A DNA stretch of 64,000 nucleotides from Anaerostipes sp. 992a. Lineage in GTDB: Bacteria; Bacillota; Clostridia; Lachnospirales; Lachnospiraceae. The position numbers and the translations under genes were made by a program. Below the pieces are notes generated by a model. That model worked only from the letters and a program-made list of their open reading frames with translations, had not been told where the DNA came from and ran no database searches. Every line of letters begins with the position of its first letter. Within the stretch, counting starts at the first letter, position 1. Shown here in pieces: positions 43,117-51,137 of this stretch. The DNA lies in NCBI RefSeq assembly GCF_001940245.1, contig NZ_MJIG01000003.1, positions 1 through 64,000 on the forward strand, given 5' to 3'.

Positions 43117-43767
43117 ATGTTTACAAGAATCAACCAGGAGCAATGGGAAAGAAAAGAGCATTATGAATATTATACAAAAGTGCTTCCTTGCAGCTATAGT
43201 GTTACGGTGCAGTTGGATGTTACAATGCTTAAGAAACGGGTAGAACAGTATGGAGATCGGTTTTATCCGGTATTTGTGTACTGTGTATCCAGAGCGATTA
43301 ATGGAAGAAAAGAGTTTCGCATGGGAACGGACGGGGATGGAAATCCAGGATATTGGGATGTGGTACATCCTAATTTTACGATTTTTCATAAGGACGATCA
43401 TACCTTTTCTGATGTCTGGACCTACTATACAGATTCTTTTTTAGAGTTTTATGATGGAATGACTAAGGTGATGGAAACATACAAGGATGTAAAAGGAATC
43501 AAAGCCAGAGATGGACAGCCTCAAAACTTTTATTGTATCTCATGTGTACCATGGATGTCCTTTACCGGATATCAGACTTATGTTGCAGGTAACAGAGTAG
43601 CGTTATTTCCAATTATTACCTATGGAAAGTATGAGGAAAGAGATGGAAAGTGGCAGATGCCGGTGACGTTGACCATTAGCCATGCGGCAGCCGATGGATA
43701 TCATAGCAGTCAGCTTTTTTTAGAAATTCAGCAGATTATCGATCAGGATTATCGGTGTTTAAAATAG
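43117..43767 (+). CDS. Chloramphenicol acetyltransferase-like protein
   Basis: 216 aa, the usual length of a CAT monomer. The catalytic motif HxxxDG is present near the C-terminus (ISHAAADGYH), and the N-terminal and middle parts match CAT in pattern (FYPVFVYCVSRAIN, FTIFHKDDHTFSDVW). It should transfer acetyl from acetyl-CoA to a hydroxyl. The sequence is divergent from textbook resistance CATs, and it sits as a single housekeeping-like gene, so the natural substrate may not be chloramphenicol. The R1 element lies directly upstream of its promoter. Confidence 0.78.
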   Translation: MFTRINQEQWERKEHYEYYTKVLPCSYSVTVQLDVTMLKKRVEQYGDRFYPVFVYCVSRAINGRKEFRMGTDGDGNPGYWDVVHPNFTIFHKDDHTFSDVWTYYTDSFLEFYDGMTKVMETYKDVKGIKARDGQPQNFYCISCVPWMSFTGYQTYVAGNRVALFPIITYGKYEERDGKWQMPVTLTISHAAADGYHSSQLFLEIQQIIDQDYRCLK

Positions 43768-43874
43768 ATGGTTTTGTGTTAGATTTCCTTTCACAAGAGT
43801 AGGATGATATACTTTTTATAGTTCAGAAAACAAATAGATTAGTTTGATTATCTTTCTACAATAAAAGGAACCAA

Positions 43875-43905
43875 AAAAATGGAGTTAAATCAACTCCATT
43901 TTTTT
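43875..43905. terminator. Bidirectional terminator after the CAT-like gene
   Basis: AAAAATGGAGTT / AACTCCATTTTT stem with a 5-base loop and T-run, between two converging genes. Confidence 0.9.
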
Positions 43906-43915
43906 ATAGTCCCTT

Positions 43916-44245
43916 TTATGCATTCTCAACTTCGTCATCATCATCTAAATCTTCTGGATCTTCCAAATCTTTAGAATCTTCTTTTTCAGTATCATCTGTA
44001 ATATTAATGCTTACATATTCACGGTCGGACTTATCTTCGAAAACTTCATTGTCATCAAAATCATCCATATCCTCATCGTCGAAATCATCAAAATCATCGT
44101 CACTCGCAAACTTTTCTTTAACGGAGGATAAGATGTCTGCAACAGAATCCTTAAACAAGTACAAAGCACCGCCGATAGAAGCAAGGATAGCGATCAGCTT
44201 TATAAGTTTAGAGATTACACAGCTTTTCTTTTTCACTTCATTCAC
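43916..44245 (-). CDS. Small membrane protein with a very acidic tail
   Basis: 109 aa. A basic N-terminus and one membrane helix (about 12-30) precede a tail made largely of Asp/Glu with Phe (DDDFDDFDDEDMDDFDD). The tail could bind cations or basic proteins. It is divergent from the small XRE regulator gene. No family recognised; the ORF has a terminator behind it and a ribosome site GAAGGTGA in front. Confidence 0.6.
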   Translation of the reverse strand: MNEVKKKSCVISKLIKLIAILASIGGALYLFKDSVADILSSVKEKFASDDDFDDFDDEDMDDFDDNEVFEDKSDREYVSINITDDTEKEDSKDLEDPEDLDDDDEVENA

Positions 44246-44423
44246 CTTCTTTATTTCATACTTTTATAGATATTGTAATCCATTTACTTCAAAATTGCAA
44301 TTTATATTTTTCCCATTTGAGAGAAGAAATATATATCAAAAAACTATATATATAGTACATCACACTTTAAATATAGTACCACTAAAATGGGTGAAAGTTA
44401 AAATAAGAAGCAGAGGTGATGGA

Positions 44424-44759
44424 ATGAATCGGGTGAAAAGTCTTCGGCTGGAAAAAGGAATTACACAACAGAGATTATCCATGGATATTCATGTTTCTCA
44501 GCAATATATCAGTAAGGTTGAAAATGGCGACTCTGCGTTGACGGAAGACATTATCATACGGCTGGCAAAATATTTTCATGTATCATTAGCCTATTTGCTG
44601 GGAATTTCAGATGATAGATTTAGTGAGATCATAAAAGAAAATGAAGATCCAGGAGTACGGGAATGGTTGGAATATTATTACCGTTTGAATAAGGAAAATC
44701 AGAATACAGTTACCGTATTGAGCAAATATTTGATCGAAGTACAGAATAAGAAGGATTGA
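44424..44759 (+). CDS. XRE-family small regulator
   Basis: 111 aa from ATG 44424, behind CAGAGGTGATGG. A Cro/C1 helix-turn-helix fills the first 65 residues (KGITQQRLSMDIHVSQQYISKVENG), followed by LAYLLGISDD. A short C-terminal helical part follows. It is divergent from the acidic membrane protein, which may be its target. Longer in-frame upstream sequence runs through the opposite gene and is rejected. Confidence 0.85.
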   Translation: MNRVKSLRLEKGITQQRLSMDIHVSQQYISKVENGDSALTEDIIIRLAKYFHVSLAYLLGISDDRFSEIIKENEDPGVREWLEYYYRLNKENQNTVTVLSKYLIEVQNKKD

Positions 44760-44768
44760 CCTTTAGAC

Positions 44769-44797
44769 TTTACAGACGCCAATCGCTACGTTATAAT
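44769..44797 (+). promoter_or_regulatory. Promoter of corA
   Basis: TTTACA (44769-44774), 17-base spacer, TATAAT (44792-44797). Confidence 0.7.
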
Positions 44798-44826
44798 GGA
44801 CATGACGTGCCGCGATGGGCGTTTTT
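44776..44826 (+). terminator. Terminator of the XRE gene overlapping the corA promoter
   Basis: ACGCCAATCGC pairs with GCGATGGGCGT with one mismatch, then five T. The left arm lies inside the corA promoter, so the hairpin can form only in read-through transcripts from the XRE gene, not in the corA mRNA. Confidence 0.6.
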
Positions 44827-44864
44827 ATATTTGGATGGAATTATTCTGAAAAGGAGGGGATATC

Positions 44865-45812
44865 ATGATCAAAATCTTTAAAACGTATGAAGAAACAGGA
44901 ATTACGGAGCAGATCGATACGATAGAACGTGAATCCTGGGTTGCCATGACAGCACCCTCTGCAACGGAAATTTTAAAAATATCCAAGGAATTTAATATAG
45001 AAATAGACGATCTAAAAGCACCTTTGGATGAGGAAGAACGTTCTCGTTTGGAGAAGGAAGATAATTATACCATGATTTTGGTGGATATTCCCGTGATTGA
45101 GCGAAGAAATGAGAAGGATTGGTATGAGACGATTCCACTGGGTATCTTTATTACAGAGAAGGTGATCTTTACCATATGTTTAAAGGAAACACGCATTTTA
45201 AAACAGTTTATGGATGGTCTGGTGCCAGATTTCTGTACATATAAGAAGACTCGGTTTGTATATCAGATTCTTTATAACAATGCAGCTCTGTATCTGCATT
45301 ACCTGCGTGTGATTGACAAGAAAAGTGAGGAAATTGAAAAAATCCTTTTAGAAGATTCTAAGAATCAGGATTTGATTCAGTTATATGAGCTGGATAAATG
45401 TCTCGTTTACTTTACGACCTCATTGAAGTCCAACGAGCTCGTAATGGAAAAAATGTTAAAGACAAACAGTATCCGTCATTATGCAGAGGATGAAGATCTT
45501 TTGGAGGATGTTATCATTGAGAATAAGCAGGCCATGGAGATGACGCATATTTATCATAATATTTTAAGAAGTATGATGTCCTTGTTTAGCTCCATCATTG
45601 ATAATAATCTAAACCAGATCATGAAGCTTCTGGCTGCAGTTACCATTGTGGTCGAGCTGCCAACCTTGATATCTGCATTTTATGGAATGAATGTAAGTCC
45701 GATCAGTATGCCATTTTCCACTAGCCCATGGGCATTTGGACTGATTGCTGTCTTTTCCTTTGTAGTATGTATGGTTGCAGTGTATATTCTGAAAAAGAAG
45801 GATTTATGGTAG
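44865..45812 (+). CDS. corA: CorA-family Mg2+ transporter
   Basis: 315 aa. A long cytoplasmic alpha/beta domain and coiled helix lead to two C-terminal membrane helices, with the signature YGMN at the end of the first (FYGMNVSPI). It would form a pentameric Mg2+ (or Co2+) channel. AAAGGAGGGG precedes the start. The pst operon follows, but the PhoP-like sites and a hairpin in between suggest separate transcription. Confidence 0.93.
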   Translation: MIKIFKTYEETGITEQIDTIERESWVAMTAPSATEILKISKEFNIEIDDLKAPLDEEERSRLEKEDNYTMILVDIPVIERRNEKDWYETIPLGIFITEKVIFTICLKETRILKQFMDGLVPDFCTYKKTRFVYQILYNNAALYLHYLRVIDKKSEEIEKILLEDSKNQDLIQLYELDKCLVYFTTSLKSNELVMEKMLKTNSIRHYAEDEDLLEDVIIENKQAMEMTHIYHNILRSMMSLFSSIIDNNLNQIMKLLAAVTIVVELPTLISAFYGMNVSPISMPFSTSPWAFGLIAVFSFVVCMVAVYILKKKDLW

Positions 45813-45835
45813 AATCATATTTTCTTTACAAGCGG

Positions 45836-45906
45836 TTAACAAAACTTAACAATAGAGATATATTAGTTTAACAAAGAAAGGCTATATTTACTTTTGTAAT
45901 TAACAC
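45836..45906 (+). promoter_or_regulatory. PhoP-box-like TTAACA repeats before pstS
   Basis: TTAACA occurs at 45836, 45846, 45868 and 45901. The last three are spaced 22 and 33 bases, multiples of 11, as in PhoP boxes of Gram-positives. A possible -10 TATATT is at 45883-45888. The operon's own PhoP is the likely ligand. Confidence 0.55.
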
Positions 45907-45942
45907 AGACAAAGGTGAAGATAGCTTTTTTCTTTGTCTGTC
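45905..45942 (+). promoter_or_regulatory. Hairpin in the pstS leader
   Basis: ACAGACAAAG (45905-45914) pairs perfectly with CTTTGTCTGT (45933-45942). It stands between the putative promoter and the pstS ribosome site and may be the corA terminator, an attenuator or an mRNA-stabilising stem. Confidence 0.45.
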
Positions 45943-45977
45943 AATCAAACATGAAAAATGTTAATGGAGGAAGAAAA

Positions 45978-46847
45978 ATGAGAATTAAGAAATTATTAGC
46001 AACAGCAGCTTTAGCAGCAATGACATTTTCTTTAGTAGCTTGTGGTGGCAGCAATGACAAAAGCGCTGATACATCTAGCAGCGATAAAGGAACGATTACT
46101 ATTACAGGATCTACTTCTGTAGAACCAATCGTAAATGCAATGAAAACAGAATATGAAGCATTACATCCAGATGTTAAGATTCAGTATACAGGAAATGGAT
46201 CTTCTGCAGGAATTCAGGATACCATCAAAGGTGTAAACAATATTGGAGCATCTTCTCGTGAATTAACAGATGAAGAAAAAGCAGAAAATTTAAAAGAAAC
46301 CGTATTTGCTTATGATGGAATTGCAGTAGCAGTTAATCCAGCAAATGATGTAAAAAATATTACATTAGAACAGCTTCAGAAAATCTATTCTGGAGAAATT
46401 ACAAACTGGAAAGAACTTGGCGGAAAAGATGCAGAAATTTATGTAGTATCCAGAGAAGAAAGCTCAGGAACAAGAAGTGCATTTGAAGAATTGATCAAGT
46501 TAGAAGAAACAGATGGCTTAACAAGTTCTGCAGCAGTATCTGAAGGAAATGGACCAGTACAGTTAGCAGTAGCAAAGAATGAAAATGCAATTGGATATGT
46601 ATCTTTCGCTTACATTGATGATACAGTAAAACAGTTAACTGTTGAAGGTGTAGAAGGAACTGTAGAAAATGTTAAAAACAGCACATACCCACTGTCTAGA
46701 CCATTCTTATTTGTAGTAAAAGATGGTGCTGATAACAAAACAGCTGATGAATTCTTAAAGTTTGCAGTATCTGAAGATGGACAGAAATGTGTAACAGATA
46801 ACAACGGAATCACAGTAGCAGAAGAAGAAGCAGCACAGAGCAAATAA
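45978..46847 (+). CDS. pstS: Phosphate ABC transporter, substrate-binding lipoprotein
   Basis: 289 aa from ATG 45978, behind TGGAGGAAG. The signal peptide ends in a lipobox (SLVACGG, Cys at about 23). The phosphate-binding fold shows ITGSTSVEPI near the N-terminus, IGASSRELT and REESSGTRSAFEEL. It binds phosphate outside the membrane and hands it to PstCA. It is first in the operon and AT-rich in codon choice, fitting high expression. Confidence 0.95.
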   Translation: MRIKKLLATAALAAMTFSLVACGGSNDKSADTSSSDKGTITITGSTSVEPIVNAMKTEYEALHPDVKIQYTGNGSSAGIQDTIKGVNNIGASSRELTDEEKAENLKETVFAYDGIAVAVNPANDVKNITLEQLQKIYSGEITNWKELGGKDAEIYVVSREESSGTRSAFEELIKLEETDGLTSSAAVSEGNGPVQLAVAKNENAIGYVSFAYIDDTVKQLTVEGVEGTVENVKNSTYPLSRPFLFVVKDGADNKTADEFLKFAVSEDGQKCVTDNNGITVAEEEAAQSK

Positions 46848-46878
46848 TTACTGACGGATCAGTTAAAGGAGAAAACGT

Positions 46879-47763
46879 ATGGAACGCAACAAAGTAAGAG
46901 ATACCATAGAGCGTATCGTTGAAACAATCTTTTTGCTGAGTGCTTTGGTTGGCGTAGTTTCTGTTATTGCAATTATCGTATTCGTATTCTATAAAGGACT
47001 TCACCCATTTTTCGGAGAACAGGCATATCCGTTCTTAGACTTTATTACCGGAACAAAATGGGCTCCAGGGGAAGGAACCTATGGAATCTTACATATGATC
47101 GTTGCATCCATTGTTGCAACATGCGGAGCAATTGTTGTAGGAGTCCCAATTGGACTCCTAACAGCAGTGTTCTTATCAGAAATTGCAGACGAAAGACTGG
47201 TGAAGATTATCAGACCTGCTGTAGAGCTTCTGGCAGGAATTCCTTCTGTACTGTATGGGGTGTTTGGTGTAGGTGTTATTGTACCGGCAATCTTAAAAAT
47301 AACTCCTCAGGTACAGGGACAATCCATTCTGGCAGTTATGATCGTATTGACGATTATGATTCTGCCAACCATTATTACATTATCAGAAACAGCATTGCGT
47401 GCCGTTCCAGATCGTTATAGAGAGGCTTCCCTTGGGCTGGGAGCTTCCCCTATTCAAACGATCTTTTGTGCTACAATTCCAGCTGCCAAGTCAGGAATTT
47501 TATCTGCAGCTGTATTAGGAGTGGGACGTGCGATTGGAGAGACCATGGCGGTTATGCTAGTAGCGGGAAATCCAGAATCAGGAATGCTTTCTTCTATCTG
47601 GGACCAGATTCGTCCGTTAACGACCAATATTGCCATTGAAATGGGATATGCATCCGGTCAGCAACAGGAAATGCTATTTGCAACAGGTGTTGTCCTGTTT
47701 ATTTTCATTATGATTGTAAATCTGATTATGATTACAATTACAAAGAAAGCGGGGAACGAGTAA
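46879..47763 (+). CDS. pstC: Phosphate ABC transporter permease PstC
   Basis: 294 aa with six membrane helices. The permease loop facing the ATPase reads ALRAVPDRYREASLGLGASPIQT, and VLGVGRAIGETMAVMLVAGN is typical of PstC. It pairs with PstA; the pstA start follows directly after its stop codon. Confidence 0.95.
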   Translation: MERNKVRDTIERIVETIFLLSALVGVVSVIAIIVFVFYKGLHPFFGEQAYPFLDFITGTKWAPGEGTYGILHMIVASIVATCGAIVVGVPIGLLTAVFLSEIADERLVKIIRPAVELLAGIPSVLYGVFGVGVIVPAILKITPQVQGQSILAVMIVLTIMILPTIITLSETALRAVPDRYREASLGLGASPIQTIFCATIPAAKSGILSAAVLGVGRAIGETMAVMLVAGNPESGMLSSIWDQIRPLTTNIAIEMGYASGQQQEMLFATGVVLFIFIMIVNLIMITITKKAGNE

Positions 47764-48858
47764 ATGAGAAAAAATCAGAAAATCAAAGACGGTATTTTAA
47801 GTAGCTGCATTTACGCATCCGCCGCATTTACCGTATGTATTTTGGTATTTATCATCGGATTTATTTTTGTAAAGGGGATTCCTAAAATCAATGGTCATTT
47901 TTTAACAGCCGCTTATGATGATGAAACTGCATATGTGATCGCAGAAACAATTCCGGAAGAAAATCGGGCATCTGATAAGAATCTGTTATCTGAAATCGGT
48001 GTGTACTATGATCTGGAGGACGATGGAGTCAGCATGAAGGTTACTGATTTTACAGCAGATTCAACAGCAAAGGATGTAACGAATATGAATGGGGAAGGGG
48101 AAAAGATCTCAAAAGGAGATCTGATCACCAGCATAGAACCAAATGATGCCAATCATGTTAGGATCAAGGTGACCAAAGTAGGAGGTGGGATTATGCCAAT
48201 GATGGTATCTACACTGTTTTTGGTTGTGTTGTCCCTTTTGATTGCAGCACCAGTTGGAATCTTATCTGCCATTTATTTGAATGAATATGCAAAACCGGGA
48301 AGATTATTAACGATCATCCGATTTGCTATACAGAATTTATCTGGAATTCCTTCTATCATTTATGGATTATTTGGAGCATTGGTGTTTGTGCAGATGTTAG
48401 GAATGCAATATTCCATTCTGGCAGGAGCCTTAACCATATCTATTATTTTACTTCCAACGATGATTTCTACGACAGAGGAAAGCTTGAAAGCGATTCCAAA
48501 GGGAATCAGAGAATCTTCTTTGGGACTGGGAGCGACAAAGCTTCAGACTACTTTGAGGGTGGTGGTACCAAATGCATTGCCTGGAATCTTAGTAGCAGTC
48601 ATTTTAAGTATTGGAAGAATTGTAGGAGAATCAGCAGCATTATTGTTAACAGCTGGTACAGTAGCAGCAATTCCGAATGCTTTGACTGGAGAGGGAGCAG
48701 CAGCGGCTACGCTGACCATTAAAGCATATACCATTTTGAAGGAAACCGGAGATGTATCCACCTCATGTGGAATTGGAGTAGTCTTAATTGTATTGATTAT
48801 TTTATTGAATCTGGCTTCTAAAGCAGTGACTGCTCGTTTTATGAAGAAGCAGGGGTAG
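47764..48858 (+). CDS. pstA: Phosphate ABC transporter permease PstA with extra external domain
   Basis: 364 aa, longer than the usual 280-300. After the first helix an extra segment of about 85 residues (about 45-130) contains GVYYDLEDDGVSMKVTDF and KISKGDLITSI, a pattern that resembles a PDZ fold. The permease part is normal, with SLKAIPKGIRESSLGLGATKLQT and SIGRIVGESAALLLTAG. The extra domain would lie outside the cell next to PstS. Confidence 0.92.
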   Translation: MRKNQKIKDGILSSCIYASAAFTVCILVFIIGFIFVKGIPKINGHFLTAAYDDETAYVIAETIPEENRASDKNLLSEIGVYYDLEDDGVSMKVTDFTADSTAKDVTNMNGEGEKISKGDLITSIEPNDANHVRIKVTKVGGGIMPMMVSTLFLVVLSLLIAAPVGILSAIYLNEYAKPGRLLTIIRFAIQNLSGIPSIIYGLFGALVFVQMLGMQYSILAGALTISIILLPTMISTTEESLKAIPKGIRESSLGLGATKLQTTLRVVVPNALPGILVAVILSIGRIVGESAALLLTAGTVAAIPNALTGEGAAAATLTIKAYTILKETGDVSTSCGIGVVLIVLIILLNLASKAVTARFMKKQG

Positions 48859-48873
48859 TATGATAGAACAAGA

Positions 48874-48900
48874 ATGGCGGAAAAGGACAAAAACCGCCAT
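48874..48900 (+). promoter_or_regulatory. Hairpin between pstA and pstB
   Basis: ATGGCGG / CCGCCAT, 7-bp stem, no T-tract. It is more likely an mRNA-processing or stability element inside the operon than a terminator. Confidence 0.45.
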
Positions 48901-48914
48901 AGCAGGAGAGAATT

Positions 48915-49673
48915 ATGGAACATAAAAATAAATTTACAGTCAGAGATCTGGACTTGTATTATGGTGATTTTCAGGCATTGAAGAAAATCAATATGGATAT
49001 TAAAGAAAAAGAAATTACTGCGTTTATTGGACCATCTGGTTGTGGAAAATCTACATTCTTAAAAACCATTAACCGTATGAATGATCTGGTAGATGGAGTG
49101 AGAATCGATGGACAGATTTGTATGGATGGCATTGATATTTATAGTGACATTGATGTGGTAGCATTGAGAAAGAGGGTTGGAATGGTCTTTCAGCAGCCAA
49201 ATCCATTTCCAATGTCCATTTATGATAATGTAGCATATGGACCAAGAATTCATGGAATTAAGAAAAAATCCCAATTGGATGAAATTGTGGAAACCAGTCT
49301 TCGCCAGGCAGCTATCTGGGATGAGACGAAGGATCGATTAAAGAAAAGTGCACTGGGAGTTTCTGGTGGTCAGCAGCAGAGAATCTGTATTGCACGTGCG
49401 CTGGCGGTAAAACCAGAAGTAATTTTGATGGATGAACCTACTTCAGCACTGGACCCAATCTCTACCTTAAAAATTGAGGATCTGGCAGTAGAGCTTAAGA
49501 AAGATTATACGATTATTATGGTTACCCATAATATGCAGCAGGCAAGCCGTATTTCTGATAATACCGCTTTCTTCCTGGTAGGAGAGGTAATCGAATATGG
49601 TAAGACGATGGATATTTTCCAGAATCCAAAGAATCAGAAGACGGAAGACTATATTACCGGACGTTTTGGTTGA
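48915..49673 (+). CDS. pstB: Phosphate ABC transporter ATPase PstB
   Basis: 252 aa. Walker [11 protein letters not shown]-loop [11 protein letters not shown], signature VSGGQQQR, Walker [14 protein letters not shown], switch His in VTHNM. It energises phosphate uptake through PstCA. Length and motifs are standard. Confidence 0.96.
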   Translation: MEHKNKFTVRDLDLYYGDFQALKKINMDIKEKEITAFIGPSGCGKSTFLKTINRMNDLVDGVRIDGQICMDGIDIYSDIDVVALRKRVGMVFQQPNPFPMSIYDNVAYGPRIHGIKKKSQLDEIVETSLRQAAIWDETKDRLKKSALGVSGGQQQRICIARALAVKPEVILMDEPTSALDPISTLKIEDLAVELKKDYTIIMVTHNMQQASRISDNTAFFLVGEVIEYGKTMDIFQNPKNQKTEDYITGRFG

Positions 49674-49692
49674 TGCATAAAGGAGTAGTAAC

Positions 49693-50343
49693 ATGACAAG
49701 AATTAATTTTATTTATGAATTAGAACAGCTGAATAAGCATTTTATCGTATTGGGAAGACTACTGGAGCAGTCCTTTGATATGACAGTAAAAGCAGCAGAT
49801 CTGTTGGATAAAGACGTGGCAAGAGAGGTCATTGAGAAAGATGATCAGTTCGATGAAATGGAACGGAGAATTACAGCAGACTGTATCCAGCTTATCGTAA
49901 AGCAGCAGCCTATTGCGAAAGATGTAAGAAATGTAGTGACAGTGATGAGAGCTGGCAAGGAAATTGAAAAGATGGCAGACCATTGTGAAAGTATTTGCCG
50001 GTATATCATTATGCTGTGTGAAGAAAAAGTCATTGAGACTCCGGAAACACTGCAAAAAATGATTGACTTAACGAAAAAAATGGTGTTAGATGTAATAGAA
50101 AACTTTATTACAAAAGACATGCAGGAAAATAAAAAAATTATAGAACAAGATGAAGTAATCGAGGAGTATTTCTCCACACTTCGAAGTGAATTGGTTGAAA
50201 GGATGCAGAAACATCCAGAAGAAATTGCCCAGTCTGTTGATTATCTAATGATTGCAAGATCAGTGAACAGAATGGCGGCACATGCGATCAATATTGCGAA
50301 ATGGATTAAATATATGGTAACAGGAGAATTAGCTTCCCATTAG
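49693..50343 (+). CDS. phoU: Phosphate signalling protein PhoU
   Basis: 216 aa all-helical protein with two PhoU repeats. Metal-binding acidic patterns appear around EKDDQFDEMERR and ADHCESI, RMAAHAINIAKW. It links the state of the Pst transporter to the PhoR kinase and restrains the response at high phosphate. Confidence 0.94.
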   Translation: MTRINFIYELEQLNKHFIVLGRLLEQSFDMTVKAADLLDKDVAREVIEKDDQFDEMERRITADCIQLIVKQQPIAKDVRNVVTVMRAGKEIEKMADHCESICRYIIMLCEEKVIETPETLQKMIDLTKKMVLDVIENFITKDMQENKKIIEQDEVIEEYFSTLRSELVERMQKHPEEIAQSVDYLMIARSVNRMAAHAINIAKWIKYMVTGELASH

Positions 50344-50373
50344 CCTCATCGTATCGGGAGAGGAGAACAATTC

Positions 50374-51075
50374 ATGAGTGAAAAAGCGACTGTATTAGCA
50401 GTTGATGATGAAGTGCATATTCTGGAACTGATTGAGTATAATCTTTGTCAGAACGGATTTCATGCCTTGACGGCGGAAAGTGGAGAAGAAGCACTGAAAA
50501 TTATCAAGGATAAAAAAGTAGATATGGTGTTGCTTGATTTGATGATGGAAGGAATGGATGGATTAGAGGTATTAAAGCACATCCGTCAGGAGGAAGATAC
50601 GAAGGATCTCCCAGTCATCATTCTTACTGCAAAAGGGGAAGAAATTAATAAGGTTCTGGGTTTAGAGTTAGGTGCAGATGATTATATGTCCAAGCCTTTT
50701 GGAGTTCATGAATTGATTGCAAGAATAAAAGCTGTTCTTCGAAGAACAACGCGAAAGGGACAGGCAGAGACAGACAATCAGAAAATCAAGGTGGAAGATA
50801 TGACCATTGACAGACGGACAAGAGAAGTGACCATTGGTGACCAGGTGATACATCTTCCGCTAAAGGAATTTGAACTGCTTTATTTACTGGCTAAGAACAG
50901 AGGTCAAGTATTTTCAAGAGATCAGCTTCTGGATACCATCTGGGGGTATGATTATTATGGAGAAACGAGGACAGTTGATGTACATATTCGGAATCTGCGT
51001 AAAAAAATAGAAATTGATGATACAAAACCAGATTATATCAAGACAGTGCGTGGAGTTGGATATAAATTTAACTAG
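50374..51075 (+). CDS. phoP: Phosphate-response regulator (OmpR/PhoB family)
   Basis: 233 aa. The receiver domain has the acidic pair VDDE, phospho-acceptor Asp in VLLDLMMEGMDG, Thr in LTAKGEE and Lys in SKPFG. The winged-helix DNA-binding domain ends with TVDVHIRNLRKKIE and VRGVGYKF. It probably binds the TTAACA repeats before pstS. The histidine kinase gene follows. Confidence 0.94.
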   Translation: MSEKATVLAVDDEVHILELIEYNLCQNGFHALTAESGEEALKIIKDKKVDMVLLDLMMEGMDGLEVLKHIRQEEDTKDLPVIILTAKGEEINKVLGLELGADDYMSKPFGVHELIARIKAVLRRTTRKGQAETDNQKIKVEDMTIDRRTREVTIGDQVIHLPLKEFELLYLLAKNRGQVFSRDQLLDTIWGYDYYGETRTVDVHIRNLRKKIEIDDTKPDYIKTVRGVGYKFN

Positions 51076-51137
51076 TTATCGCAAATAAAAATTGAAGTTT
51101 CTGTAACAATGACTGACAATACATATTAGGAGAAGCT

